A stretch of DNA of 64,000 bases from Dendrophyllia cribrosa (taxonomy: Eukaryota; Cnidaria; Anthozoa; Scleractinia; Dendrophylliidae). The position numbers and the translations under genes were made by a program. The stretch spans positions 28,780,434 to 28,844,433 of the forward strand of contig JAJLRJ010000004.1 of NCBI GenBank assembly GCA_024195265.1, given 5' to 3'. This document shows, piece after piece, positions 10,746-23,296 of this stretch; within the stretch, counting starts at the first letter, position 1; each line of letters starts with the position of its first letter. Under the pieces are notes generated by a model. The model did no database searches, was not told where the DNA came from, and was given only the letters and a program-made list of their open reading frames with translations.

Positions 10746-12383
10746 AGGAACTGTCGCTGTTCACGACTGGCAGGATGTATTTGCAAACAGAAATGAAAGT
10801 TAAAATTTGGCAAAAAGAAAAATTATTTGACCATGAATCGAACTTTATGCAAACTTCTACGTCGCTGAGGAACTCCTAGCCTGTTCCAGGCGCTAGGACG
10901 GGAGCAGCTAAAAAAAAAACGCACGAACGAGCGGAAAAACATAGGGTTATTGCTGATAACATGGCGCGCGAACGTTACTTGTCGAAAGCCGATTTTTTTT
11001 CTGACTTCTGACTTCCAGTTCACTCAAAGCTAACAAATTGTAATGAGCAATGACCAAAATGTATTCTATAACCATCGCTGTTAAGATAACGACTTGAACT
11101 ATGTACGCACACGGATGCTTTTCAGTGTTTATGCGGCTTTGATTTTGATTTTCTTCAATTTTCTTCGGTGAAATCCTCCTAAAAATTCGCATCATGTAGA
11201 AGCTGTCCAGATGAAACTTTCCCTGATGAAAAAAGTAGAGATTACAAAGGCAGTTTCTTCGCTACTTGCCAATTTGTGTATTTTGTCCCTGTTTAAAAAT
11301 TGGCCTAATAAAATTTCACGATAAACAGGCACTAAAGAAAACTAACAATGTTATCTCTATGCCAAATTTTACAGAATTTCACCAAAGGAATTTCAAGATA
11401 TTCCAGAGGAAAGTTTCTATTTTTGTCTCCCACAACAATTACGTCATCAGAGTAAGAATTCGCCAAGACCGCTATTTGAGCATGCGTGAACTTTGGAAAC
11501 CACACGCGAGGTTTGTGCGATGCAGTAAGTCCTTTCCGATTTCCGGAAGCGACCGGACGCACCGCGGTATTTATGTTTAGTAGTTTCTGGTGTTGAAGCA
11601 AGCACAGATTTCATTTTCTATCTTCAAGGGGTGTATATTTTACTCTTTCTTTCCTCGATTACTGTTCTCAAGTCGCAAACTCGCATTAAGCTGACTTGTT
11701 GACAATTTTAAAAAGCTCGCGCCATTCGTACCCAGTTCTCGCGCGGCCAAAATACCCTATGAAGCCACTTTTAGCAACCACAACGGCGACGGCAGAGAGA
11801 AAGGCACAAAACAATAGAATTATGAGCGAAAACAATGCCTCTGCACGTGCGTTTTCAGGGTTCTCAATAACTTTTTAATCAACTGTTCTATTTCAGTTAA
11901 CTGCCGTAACAATGTGGTACATGGTCAAAAGGTATTACTAAACTTTGTATTGAAATACCTTAATTCACAGCCGTAACACTTACTAGTGACACCCCTCACA
12001 GGTGTTACGGGTTCAACTGAGAACACTGCGTTTTACATTTTCGTGCATTTCTTTGCCGTCGCTTCGAGACAACAACCGGTCAAAAACACACGACGGTCAA
12101 TTTTCCTTTCTGTATTTGAACTTAAAAGTCGTCCATACGAATTCAGCTCCTGGACAATTCAGTCACATCATACAAATTAAACAGATTGAAACAATTGAAA
12201 AGTAGTAAAAAGTAGTTCAAAAGAGCCAACTGGAACAGGCTAACGAACTCCTGGCTGGAATAAATATTAGTCACTTTACTTGAATTTATGAGTCTTTACT
12301 TCACTGTATATTGTTTTAACTCTCCTCGTCACCTACGCATTGACTGATGTACTATTACATGTTCTGCCCAGGAAAAAGATTGA
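10746..12383. other. Intergenic, no gene seen
   Basis: No exon-like frame, recognisable domain or clear inverted-repeat element. Short open frames here lack recognisable composition. Confidence 0.5.
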
Positions 12384-13790
12384 TTACACTGCTTGCACAT
12401 TTTCATAAGGTTTCACCCTTGTATGCGTTTTTTCATGTGTCTTCAAATGGCTCGATCTTGTGAAACACTTTCCACACTCCCTGCATTTATGAGGCGTATC
12501 TCCAAAATGTATTGGTTCATGTCTTCGTAGAGAACCTGCTAGAGTAAAACTCTTCCCACATTGCGTGCACTTATATGGCTTCTCTTTTTTGTGTGTTAAT
12601 ATATGTGCCTTTAATTTCATTCTTTCAATAAAACCCCTGCCACATTGCTCGCATACGTGAGGCTTCTCTCCTGTATGCAATCTTGTATGTCTTTTTAAAT
12701 GTGCTGGTTGATTAAAACACTTTCCACAATGCTTACACTTATAAGGCTTTTCTCCCGTATGCGTTCTCTGATGTCTCCGCAGATCTCCTCCTCGAGAAAA
12801 GCACTTATCACAATGATTGCACGCATAAGGCTTCTCGCCTGTATGTATTCTGCTATGGTCCTGTACTGCTGTCCGTTGGGCAAAACACATGCCACAGTGC
12901 TCGCATGCGTAAGGCTTCTCTCCCGTATGCGTCCTGTCATGTCTCCGCAGATCTGATGCTTGTGAGAAATCCTTCTGACACAACTTGCAGGAAAACCTTT
13001 TCTCTTCTGTGAAACACATTCCACACTCCCTGAATTTACGAGGCGTATCTCCAAAATGTATTGGTTCATGTCTTCGTAGAGAACCTGCTAGAGTAAAACT
13101 CTTCCCACATTGCGTGCACTTATATGGCTTCTCTTTTCCGTGTGTCATTATATGTGCCTTTAATTTCATTCTTTCAATAAAACCCCTGCCACATTGCTCG
13201 CATACGTGAGGCTTCTCTCCTGTATGCAATCTTGTATGTCTTTTTAAAGATGCTGGTTGAGTAAAACACTTTCCACAATACTTACACTTAAAAGGCTTTT
13301 CTCCGGTATGCGTTCTCTTATGTCTCAGCAGATCTCCTCCTCGAGAAAAGCACTTATCACAATGATTGCACGAATAAGGCTTTTCGCCTGTATGTATTCT
13401 GCTGTGGTCCCGTACTGCTGTCCGTTGGGCAAAACACATGCCACAGTGCTTGCATGCGTAAGGCTTCTCTGCTGTATGCGTCCTGTCATGTCTCCGCAGA
13501 TATGATGCTCGTAAGAAGGTCTTCTCACACAACTTGCATGAAAATCTTTTCTCTTCTAAGTGGATGTCTTCATGTTGCTTGAAACACTGGCGACTAGTCG
13601 TCGATGCATAAATAGTTTGTTTTATACGTGTTTCCGTTTCTGTGTGCGTTTCTTTCTTTAACCTGAGCTGATGTGCAGAATCCACGTTGCAACGTTCACT
13701 GGAAACATTCAGTTCGTCCGTAATTGTCCTTTGACGGCCTTCTTCGTCAGAGGATTTGATGTCCACAGTGGACTTATCCAAGTCTTCCAT
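12384..13790 (-). CDS. C2H2 zinc-finger protein, 13 fingers
   Basis: An intact 468-residue frame begins [13 protein letters not shown] charged N-terminus without a recognised effector domain (residues 1-80) is followed by six C2H2 fingers with TGEKPY-type linkers (about 83-250), a broken finger ([10 protein letters not shown], lacking its first cysteine and both histidines), and seven more fingers (about 265-455). Residues from KRFSC onward recur 183 residues later, so the array arose by an in-frame 549-bp duplication. The equivalent fingers retain nearly the same DNA-contacting residues (RGGDLLRH and RGGDLRRH, for example). Likely a nuclear sequence-specific DNA-binding protein, target unknown. 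The upstream sequence 13791-13830 could be an intron border or leader. Confidence 0.9.
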   Translation of the reverse strand: MEDLDKSTVDIKSSDEEGRQRTITDELNVSSERCNVDSAHQLRLKKETHTETETRIKQTIYASTTSRQCFKQHEDIHLEEKRFSCKLCEKTFLRASYLRRHDRTHTAEKPYACKHCGMCFAQRTAVRDHSRIHTGEKPYSCNHCDKCFSRGGDLLRHKRTHTGEKPFKCKYCGKCFTQPASLKRHTRLHTGEKPHVCEQCGRGFIERMKLKAHIMTHGKEKPYKCTQCGKSFTLAGSLRRHEPIHFGDTPRKFRECGMCFTEEKRFSCKLCQKDFSQASDLRRHDRTHTGEKPYACEHCGMCFAQRTAVQDHSRIHTGEKPYACNHCDKCFSRGGDLRRHQRTHTGEKPYKCKHCGKCFNQPAHLKRHTRLHTGEKPHVCEQCGRGFIERMKLKAHILTHKKEKPYKCTQCGKSFTLAGSLRRHEPIHFGDTPHKCRECGKCFTRSSHLKTHEKTHTRVKPYENVQAV

Positions 13791-13899
13791 TCCTGTTTAG
13801 AAGCAGAATGGTACACCTCTAAAACAAAATAAGGTTACTAACATATTAGAAACGTTTTAAAAAATGATAAGGTATGCCAATTTCTGTTAGAGCATGTCC

Positions 13900-14340
13900 C
13901 TTCATACACTACCCTACCCTCTCTATTACGGACAGTTTTCTAGGTCCCGAAGATACAAATTCCATATAATCCTTACCTCTACAATCCAGACACCTCTATA
14001 ATGAGGACACTGGTGTCCGACCCTTTGGTGTCCATTTTAAGGAGGTTCGACTGTAGTTCAAAGGTATTTTCATTTAGAACAAGAAATAAGTGTCTCGCAG
14101 AACCTCGCGAAGCTCGCGGGATGGAAGACCGCAAAATTTTGCCGACGGGGGAGGAGGATGGAATTTCTGGTTTAACTGGGGAGACCCCGTAGCTGTCCAA
14201 ACAATGTCTGTGATTGGTGAACGATACAATTGATATATCACTTGAACAATGCCCCTATCCCTAATCACTTTCCCAGCAGGACAAATCTATTGTTTTCTTA
14301 GTGAATCACAGACATCGCTTGGACAAGTGCTGGACTACCA
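13900..14340. repeat. Mosaic of repeat fragments
   Basis: It contains a half of the Tc1-like family ending GGAGGTTCGACTGTAG (near 14042-14057). Next comes a CCTCGCGAAGCTCGCGGG palindrome block (14103-14120) that recurs inverted at about 60270-60385. Finally an inverted repeat CAATGTCTGTGATT / AATCACAGACATCG (about 14202-14320) behaves as a small MITE. No gene. Confidence 0.55.
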
Positions 14341-15349
14341 TTTAACTGGAGAGGTTGGGTTGCATGACCACAATGGCCTCGAAATTTGAAATTGAGACAT
14401 ATCAGACTCATACCTCCCATACATCGGACTGAATAAAGTTGAGATTGACTTTTGTACAAGACTGAAGTGACTGTTAGTTCAATCGCCGTACTCCGCACGT
14501 CTAGTGAATACGAATTAAGAAGAATTATGCCTTTGTACCACCATTGCCACACTGCTATACTATTAGGTATGTTGCATAGGACTACAAGCACAATGAATGA
14601 CATGCAACTGATTTTCAGTTCGGTCCAAAAATGAAATCTTCGTCTGTTTCATACATACTGATAGGGGGCGATGTAGCAGCTCTCGTGTCTCACACCATTG
14701 GTTCAATACCTTTCGAGAAAACAAACAAACAAACAACCCTAGCCCTAAAAACAATAGCAGCTGTGTTTTACAAGGCCAATGAAAATAGAGGTTTCTGAGA
14801 GCTGCTTCACTGCCAGCATAGGTTGTGGTGCAAAATGTTTAAAAAAGGTACGGAGAAAGGAGAGAAAGATGTCACACTAAAGCATTCTCCATGTTGATCC
14901 AATGATAAGACCTGGGATGTGGCAGAGGCGAAACCCATTTTCAACTAATCACACAGAGTTCAAGGTCATTCCAAACATTTTATCTATTTTTGATTTTTTC
15001 TAGATTTTTGCTTAAAGGATCTCTATATTGTAAAAGTTGCTAAACTAACAAGCTTTTGTTGAGTCCAATAAAAGCAGGATGCGACAAATAGATAATTAAA
15101 TTTCGATAGTCGATAAAAATAAATCGTTTTCAATAAAATTGGATACTAATCAATTGCCAAATATCTGAAATGAATAAAAATTGATTGTGAAACTTTTTGT
15201 GATTGTTAATTTTGATTGATTTTTGTAGCAAGGGTTCGAATCCTATCGATTTTGATCGAAAATACTGAGAAAATAAAGTACAGTCTGTATTTGAATGCAG
15301 GCATAGAAGTATAATCAAAGGCTCCTTTGAGTCAACTCGTGAATACAAA
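14341..15349. other. Intergenic, no gene seen
   Basis: AT-rich, without a supported exon or element boundary. Confidence 0.45.
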
Positions 15350-16020
15350 ACATTCCAACTCTCCCCTCTCCTAGATGTTTTGTTCATTGACCCTCCGCCC
15401 CTTGTTTCCAACTCCCCTCCCTCCCATGCCATCCTCTTGAGCAAGGTAGGTGACCATTGCATATTGTGAGCTCAATGTTCGCCGACCCTCCCTGCTCCTA
15501 GGTTGGCTTCGGTACAAAATTCCGGAATTTTTTGGAGAATTTTAGACACTGAAAATTTTAAAAAATCTCGGGAATTTTAGACAATGAGTAAAATTTGGTA
15601 GAGAAATATCAGCTTCCAAGGTGACACTTTGGCAATTTAACACAAGCAAAAACGTTAAGAAAGCGTTTATTTTGTGTTACCACAGACCAACATGAGGGCA
15701 AACCCTCACAGTAGTGTCTACAGTGCAACTTATCAGCAGTTTGCCATTCACATTATGATTTCCATGAATTCCATCTCTGTTGGTAGCAAATATTGCTGAT
15801 TCTAGTGAGCCATCAACCCAACCTCGTCCACGGGGTATCTCTTCTTCCCGTCCCCTGGGGGCGAGAAGATGAGAGATGCATCTAAGCCAGCTACTGCTAG
15901 GTGTTTTGCTCCACTGATCCCACACCCCTTACATCTAACTTCCCACCCTTTAATGCTGTTCCCATGGGCAAGGCAGGTGAGCATTACATATTGTGGGCTC
16001 AATGCTAACTGCCAATTCAT
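15350..16020. repeat. Interspersed repeat family, two copies
   Basis: Two related blocks (about 15365-15480 and 15890-16015) share GTGTTTTG, a C/T-rich stretch, GGCAAGGCAGGTGA and CATATTGTGGGCTCAATG. A third copy lies at about 40690-40830. Family unknown; no coding frame. Confidence 0.6.
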
Positions 16021-17745
16021 GGTTTGTACTTAAGTCATATCCTGTCATCAAATTTCAGAAAAATTGAAAACACAAACACATTGAACAAACTTAAAAAAAT
16101 TGGCCAATTTTTGTCAACTTGCAATCCATTTCCATCCTGGCCATCTGTAGTCAGAGTCACTTGTTTATAGTTTCATAATATTCGTAAAGCAATTTTAAAC
16201 AACACTGGACCATTATTTCTGCGTTTTCACTGACATAAATATGCCTTAAAGCTTTTTTTTTTTATAAAAAATATACCATAATGTTGCATTTACTTAGCAT
16301 AAATTAGCATAACTATTCCACAATTGCCTATAAATTTGGACAAAAAAAGTACATGTATATTAGTTCAAACTGATGGGTAGTACAAGAAAAAAGTTAAAAG
16401 CAAAAAGTTTCCCTGTTATATTGAGCACCAGGGTCTTCCCAAAGTGAATCCATACAGAGGAATCCACTTGCATGCAAATAAAATTTTTGTGCATGTAATT
16501 TGACCTAATTAATTATGCAAACACGATACGTGATAAGAAAAGATCTCGCATCACGCCTCGATTTTGGTTTCCTCTCGGTTCAAGAACCATTTTATTTGCC
16601 AGATATCTTTCCAAAAGTAAGCCAAGACATTTATTCGAAGCAATAGCCAGATTTCAAAGGTAAATATCACGTCTAAGTATCACAATTGCCTTTTGAGTTA
16701 CCTTACAGTCGGACCGCATGTTTACACAAGACCGTGTGTTAAAACACCGCTCCACTTTCAAAGTTAATAACATCGATTCTTCGCTAGAACTGATCAATTT
16801 CAGATTCATTGCTTGAAATTCATCCATTGTCGCTGTTATCCATTTTTCAAGCGCCAAAACTTCATTTGGGTCTACACAGGAGGATCATAACTTCTTCACC
16901 GCCTCAGCTCGCTTCAAGTAAATTTGATTGCTTTTTGTAAACGGCCTAATGTAGTCAAACGGTAAGCTGTCCGGCTCAAACTTGCTCAGTGATTGGCTTA
17001 GACTACTGTCACGCTACCCTCCAAATTTGGGGGGGATTGAAAATAATGCAAATTTTTCCGATTTTTTTTTGTCATCGTTCCTGAGGGAACGATATTATAG
17101 GGCCCGTCCTGCAAGACTAAAGCCCCTTTAAAATGAAGCTGAAGTAGAAAACATGATCCAGAGTACTTTACATGTAAGACAACAGGGTACCTAATTCGTG
17201 GGGTCAAAACAAGTTCTCAAGTCAAAAGTTTTGCTGCATGTATTCCTGCCATTGTTAAAAGACCCTTATTAAAACAAAATTTTGAATGAAATTAAAAATA
17301 ATTATACATATACATGTAATTATTATATGTATAATCAAAGTTAATACTGCAGCTGTAGGAAGAGAAATAACAAAATCAGCCTTTTAAATTTATTTGTTGT
17401 CATGGAATTTGCATATGTCAAAACTATAAAGTGGAAACCTTTCTGATAGCGTGCATTAAATGTAATACCACGCAATGATTTCATATACAGTACAAACACC
17501 TCGGTAATACATAAAATAACCGATTTATTTTCATTTGAACAAGTTTTGTTTAGCCCTTTCACTCCCAGAGTTTAATGATGGAGACATGTAGTGTAGTTCT
17601 AACTTTTGAGTATGTGAACAAAATCCTATGGTGTGACCATTCAAATGAAACCTCTTTGGTAGTACTTTTGCAAGGTACCATTTGTTTTTAATATTTTACA
17701 AAAATAAAATGGAATTTGGGAATTTTCTTGAATTTGATGTTTGGC

Positions 17746-18099
17746 TACCCTGCGAGCAGTGGATTCTCCTATGCGGAGCTACGCTGAACAAGAGAGAAAC
17801 CACTGCAAGCATCCGTAGCATGTGCTGAGAAACCGAAAGTTGCATTGTACCATGTGCAGTTGTTTCATGGCAAATAAATTATTGTTACATAGCGGGCTCA
17901 CTTAAACGCAACAGTTACGCGTATGAGTGCATGTGTGAGAGGCTAAACAAGTTTCTAAACTTGTTTAACCGGTTCAAAGTTAATTTATTCCTCCATGGCA
18001 CTGGATGGCGGCTTGATCAAAGGAACTAATGGATGCTCGCAGTGGATTCTCTATCTTTCGGCATAGCTTGGCGTAGAAAAATCCACTGCTCGCAGGGTA
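17746..18099. mobile_element. Mutator-like MITE, copy B
   Basis: Same insertion as 786-1135, with better preserved ends: TACCCTGCGAGCAGTGG and its complement, flanked by perfect 9-bp repeats ATGTTTGGC (17737-17745 and 18100-18108). Confidence 0.9.
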
Positions 18100-18186
18100 A
18101 TGTTTGGCACTCTTGAGAGGTAGATCAAGATAAAACTTGTTTATTATTCACAGCGAATATAAACTAAATCAAAAAATCTTCGAGCT

Positions 18187-18353
18187 ATAAGTAGTTGCAA
18201 AAAGGTTGAGACACAAATCAATCAAATCAATGCCATGTGCTACTGACCCCCCTCTCCCTTTCAATGTTGATGACTGTTAGTTTGAATGGTATTTTTGATC
18301 TGGTACAACATTGATAAGTACAGAATGTCTCAACTCTTTTTGCAATTGCTTGT
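18187..18353. mobile_element. Tc1/mariner-like MITE with empty paralogous site
   Basis: The ends AAGTAGTTGCAAAAAGG and TTTTTGCAATTGCTT are inverted repeats (about 25 bp including TTGAGACA). The insertion lies at a TA. Copy A at about 1212-1225 (AAGCTAGAATCAG) is uninterrupted. Confidence 0.8.
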
Positions 18354-20309
18354 AGAATCAGTGTGAATCTAGAGAAAGAAGACTATAATGCCTCAAGGAT
18401 AAATTATAATACCACTCAGCTGTCTTCTCTATCATTTGATTACTTGCTATCTGACAGATCAGAGAAATAATTAAATTTAAATACAAGGTTAAGCTTACCC
18501 GCAAACCATAGGGAATTTCACAATTAAAGACCAGTCATCTGCACAAAAAAATGTCGTTTTAAAATGTATATACCGGTATATGTTTAATACCAAGGTGTTC
18601 AAACTGTAGAATACCTGGCCATCTATTTGCATGTCATTGAATATGAATGGTTTCTTTTGTTTTCACAGCGGAGCTCCATACTCCTATTACCCATGCCCAA
18701 CATTTTTCGTCATGGTTAGCGGAATGTTTCACGGGTGCGAAGTCGTGCAGGGTTAGATTGCGGGTGCTACGTCGCGCAGGACTAGATCACGGGCGCGACG
18801 TCGCACAGGGCGCATGCGCGTACAACGTCACACAACATCTGGGATCTTAGCAATTTTGAAACCAAAATGACGCTTTGTTTTTCGCGTGCTTCCCATGTGG
18901 CTACACGGCTGATGTCATGTCAGCTACAGTAAACACTGTAAACATTGTTGTGTTTAGCAGAGAAAATGGTTTGCAAAATCATTTTTCTCTGCATTTTTTC
19001 GCGATTTTCTACCACTCAAGACAGGTTTGACATTTCTCAAACAGTAGTCAAGACCGCATTTGTGGCTGCGTAACTCTGCAAGTCAAGGGTTTTTGGAGGG
19101 ATATAGAGCTACGTATATACATCATACGTTTTTTATATCAATGAGGGGCGATATTTCTTCGGAAGTCAGAACTGAAGAAAAGGAATTTTAAAGAATTTTC
19201 AAGCAGCCGAGGGACTAAACGGAAAAAGAAATTACATTTTTCTATGGGAATTTATGTTGATAAATTTTTGATTGACTTTTTCTTTATGTTCTCGTTAGTT
19301 TTGGAGAAATGTTTGTAAAACGTGCCAAAATTCAGTCGGGTTGCGTCTTGAATGTCGCCATGTGCTCAGCCAGACAGCTCCTCGATGCGTTAATGGTACG
19401 CTTTTTGCTTTTAAACATAAACTAACGGATATTTAAATAAAATGTTTCAAAAGAAGAGTTTGTTGTCCATTTTTATGTGTTTGTTCATTCATTACATAGG
19501 TTGAAAAGCGATTTTATATAAACAAAACAAGACATGGTTGCACAGTTCTAACTTCACTCGCGTCGCCTTGCGCAAAGATGTCTGTGTTTACATATACTCT
19601 GCAATTTTCATTTCCAAATCAGTTTCTCTGGAAATTTTCGATACGCAACAGGTGTATTTTATTCGGAAATTCGTCACACTAGTTATTCTAGACAGAGAAA
19701 AAGTAAGTTGTTTTTGTGAGCTTTTGTGTCCACAGCCTAAATGTACTGCGCGGACGGTCGCGTAATAAGCCCTTAAGTTTACTGTTTTTGAGAATTGCTA
19801 AAATTGAAAAATAGCCCGGTCGTCAATCTTAATTCTTGTGTTTCCGACCATTCACCTTAGTTAAGTTTATCATCATCGTTTCTGTTCAGAGAGCTCCGCT
19901 GTTAGGCTTAGCCAAGTCTAAGTGCTGCGTTCCACCAAACGTTTAGGGATATATGTAAATAAGTGACCGGGTATTCTAAAATCGCTTCACCAAGGCATGT
20001 ATTTCTTGATTAAAAGGAAGCGTCTACGGTCTTACCTTAATTAGAAGAACTCCTTGAGATGCAATTAATATAAAAAGGCTTCGCACTACTCCGGGCTTCG
20101 AGCCTAAAAGTGACAGCAAAAATGGCCGCAAAAGATCGAACGCTGGGAGACTGGATTCAATTTTGCGCGCATGCACAGGAGTGCACAGGCATATCACCCT
20201 CCGTTGGACAACGCGTTTGAAGCGAAAGTGATCCCCCACAAACGAAACTCACGATTGAAACGGGACAGCTGGCACCCGGGAGCTAGCAGTCTTTCGGGCG
20301 TTGAAGATC

Positions 20310-22052
20310 ATGGATTTACCTGACGAAAATGCAAGTTACAAGCTCCAGGAGTACTGGGATATGCGTTTTATAAAAGAAGAACATTTCGAGTGGTGTAAAA
20401 GCTACGGCGATTTTAAAGATTTGATGTATGAGCACGTGAAAAAAAGTGATCGACTGCGGTAACAGCACCCTCAGTGAAGATATGTTTAATGATGGATACA
20501 GGAATATTGTCAATATCGACTTTTCGCCGGTAGTAGTTAATAACATGAAAAGGAAATGCCAAGACTTGTCGAGCATGCAATGGCTGGTTATGGACATTAC
20601 CAAAATGTCTTTTGCTCCAAGTTCATTTGATGTTGTTATAGAGAAAGCAACACTAGATGCTCTTTTAGTGGAGGAAAAAGATGTTTGGAATCCGTCAGAA
20701 GAAACCAAGAATAAATGTCTTAGATGACAGCATCAGGTCCCCCCTCCCCCCACCCCAGGCCAAGAGCACATGCAATCTTCAGGAGAAGTTTTCCAAAATT
20801 TGGATTGGAGTGGACTGACAATCCAGACCTAGCTGAATTGACAAAATCTTAATTAGTCGGTAAGCAAAATACGGCAGTCGGGAAACTTTGAGTACTGAAA
20901 TTGCCTTTAACAGTATGCTATAATAACATGTTATTGTGCTTGCTTATTGCATTGGCAATTATTACTACACTGGTATTCATTCTTTTAAATAATTATTGTT
21001 TGAAAGTCCACATTAATTATGCACCATTTACTCTCTGTAAATAAAGTTGTTACTAACAGTTACTAATGTACATGTAAATCCTTGCCACTTCACAACAGGG
21101 ATTAGCGGGGCATTTGGCACATAATTGTGCCGCAATTAGTGGGGCATTAGCCTTATTTGGAATGTTCTGGTGTTGATTTATTTGGATTGTTCTAGTCATT
21201 CTCGTACTCAGAGCCGTGATTCTTTTGGCCTGTACCACGAATCACGGACTCTGGCCGGTTCCAATTTGAAAGTCGTTCTGCGCAAACTCAGAGTTTAATC
21301 CTCTCAAATCTGATTGGCTTACAATAGAAATTGAGCACTCTGCGCATGCTCTACAAATTGGAACCAGCCAGAGTCCGTGATCCCTGGCGCAGACCAAAAG
21401 GATCGCGGGCTCTGGGGACGAGAATGTGTTCTAGTGTGGTCAACAATCTGGTGCAATTGAACTTTTTGTACTTCAAAGCGTTACTAAAATTATGGACTTC
21501 TGTACAGTTATTATGGGTTTTGTTTGTCTTTGTGGTAAATTCATTATAGGATCACAAATCTGATTTTTGGATTCTTCAAAAAGGGAAAAAACACCAAGGC
21601 TTCATGTTATTCATGTTCCAGCTGTGTTTCCAACCTCATCAACCCAGTGGTACTCAGATTTTTGAGAATTCTACAGTCCTGGACAATTCTTCATTAATTT
21701 CCAACTTTCCAGGAATCCAACGTTATGCATACTTTTTTTTTACAGGTTTCTCAAATTTTAAAGAAGGGGGGGGCGTTTCATTTCTGTGACTTTTTCCCAG
21801 CCACATTTCAGGAAGCCCTTTTTGGCCAAGTCATGTTATGATTGGTCAATTTCTATGCAGACATTTGGCGACTCCTTTCATTATTTCTTTTATGTGATGG
21901 AGAAAGGCAGAGAAATGTGCGAGGTTGATAAGATGCTGGAAGAAAGCATAGAGAAAAAAATAAACTGTGACAAGGATAAGAAGGAGAGGAGTGTGTTGCA
22001 TCGTACATTATCAGAGGACACAGTAGAATTTTTATTCAATATAGCTTTATAG
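20310..22052 (+). pseudogene. EEF1AKMT4: EEF1AKMT4-like methyltransferase, copy B (left contig)
   Basis: Exon 1 (20310 to about 20735) begins MDLPDENASYKLQEYW. Compared with copy A it lacks 14 bp, which removes RILMLG of motif I and shifts the frame. Downstream the frame keeps MQWLVMDITKMSF and SFDVVIEKATLDALL, conserved in EEF1AKMT4. An in-frame TGA (20725-20727) stands just before the likely donor. The last exon follows a pyrimidine-rich acceptor near 21745 and reads VSQILKKGG, then FSQPHFRKPFLAKSCYDW and FHYFFYVMEKG, matching the family C-terminus. Its G run has eight G where the frame needs seven. AATAAA lies at 22102. The 14-bp deletion and the stop argue for a pseudogene. Confidence 0.8.
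21197..21427. mobile_element. hAT-like MITE (left contig)
   Basis: The ends CATTCTCGTACTCAGAGCC and GGCTCTGGGGACGAGAATG are near-complementary. It is flanked by the perfect 8-bp repeat GTTCTAGT (21189-21196 and 21428-21435). It lies in the intron of methyltransferase copy B. The assembly repeats it at 29115-29345. Confidence 0.85.
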
Positions 22053-22109
22053 AACTTGAAGTATTCAGACACCTAAATGTCTTGGTTGGTCACTTAATAA
22101 CAATAAAGT

Positions 22110-23296
22110 TATTGAAATATTAAAGAATACAACTGTAGGTACTGTTGATGTACCATGCACTATAACATTAACAGTGTGCAGGGGCGTAGCTAGGGGGGTC
22201 CTGGGGTGCCCGTGACCCTTCCCCCCCCCCCCCCCCCCCCTTTGTGAGATAATTTTAGTAAAACAGTGTGGATGTCGACATGATAATCTGTTAAGTACCC
22301 TGGGCGTGACACAGTGTGACCCCCCCCCCCCCATGAAAAATCCTAGCTATGTCCCTGGTGTGACATGCCTTTCTATGAGCACCCAGCAAGTTTCTATGAT
22401 ATCCCCAGCTGATTCTTATAATCATTTTCATAAGTTGCAGATATGTGTGAAGCAATAAAGTGAATAAAATCTTTGTGTTTTGTAACTAACTTTACACTCC
22501 AGTGATAAACATGAAGCAACAAGATTATATTTGATTGTGCTCAACTTTGCGGAGAAGCGTGCCTGTCAATTGAATTTGCGCTCACTGATTAGCAAACTTG
22601 TATAAAAGTTTGTTGGTTACTCATGGTAATTAGGCGTGTCGTACTGTAAAACTTTAATTCCACCTTGCCCAAGCGACTCTCAAATTGTGCTTGCCCCAGG
22701 CAGTAGCATGCTTGCCAAAGTTTACTTTTTAGTTCCAAAATCATTATTTGCTCAGTGGACGGCTCTGCCTGGGCCTTGCCCATCAGGCAAGTAAGCAGGG
22801 AAAATCTACTTGCCCCACAGGAAAATCTGCCTATCCCAGATGATGGGACAGGACATTTTGCAAGCCCTGTAATATTTTCTAAAAAATTCTAATTTTTTCT
22901 TGGGTGGATGTCAAGATCAAGGGCTAGCCTGCATATTAAGTGGAGCTTTAATAATGTGTGATTAGGAAACATGAGAAACAAACATGAGCATCTGGGAGTG
23001 AGTCTTGTAAGAGTGGCGAGAAACAAAAAAACGTGTGCACGCAACTTGTCAGTATTCTGCACTCATTGCTTGCACTTGATCCTAATGTTCTGCAACCTGG
23101 TTCCAAATCCTTTGCTTTATTGCAAAAATGCCTGTTACACACTGCCAGGTAACCAAAGTTACACAGTGTAGAATTGATATACACAGTATTTTTGATGACT
23201 TGTACACTGTTCACAAAAGTAAAAAATTCTACAAGTGAAAATATTAGCCATATTCATATTTTGAAACATCTGTATGGAGGAAATGAAATGCCAAAA
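22110..23296. other. Region between methyltransferase pseudogene and LRRC41 3' end (left contig)
   Basis: Holds a 20-C run (22221-22240) and a 12-C run (22321-22332), and CTTGCCC-rich low-complexity sequence (22665-22870). A TTTATT at about 23116-23121 reads AATAAA on the minus strand and is the likely polyadenylation signal of LRRC41. Confidence 0.55.

Larger units (their letters stand above)
16121..20606. repeat. Segmental duplication, copy B
   Basis: Counterpart of 1-5072. It contains about 860 bp (16260-17120) absent from copy A, in which I see only a perfect 8-bp-stem palindrome ATCGTTCC-TGAG-GGAACGAT (17074-17093) and no gene. It also has a MITE (18187-18353) and about 300 bp near 19547-19850 that copy A lacks or has lost. 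It ends in the better-preserved methyltransferase copy. Confidence 0.9.

Noticed and set aside
12695..13528. Open frames on both strands within the zinc-finger gene
   Set aside because: Shadows of a repetitive finger array in other frames.
19538..19765. 75-codon frame in copy B (also at 27456)
   Set aside because: No recognisable features, absent from copy A, and it lies in a stretch that differs by insertion or deletion between the copies.
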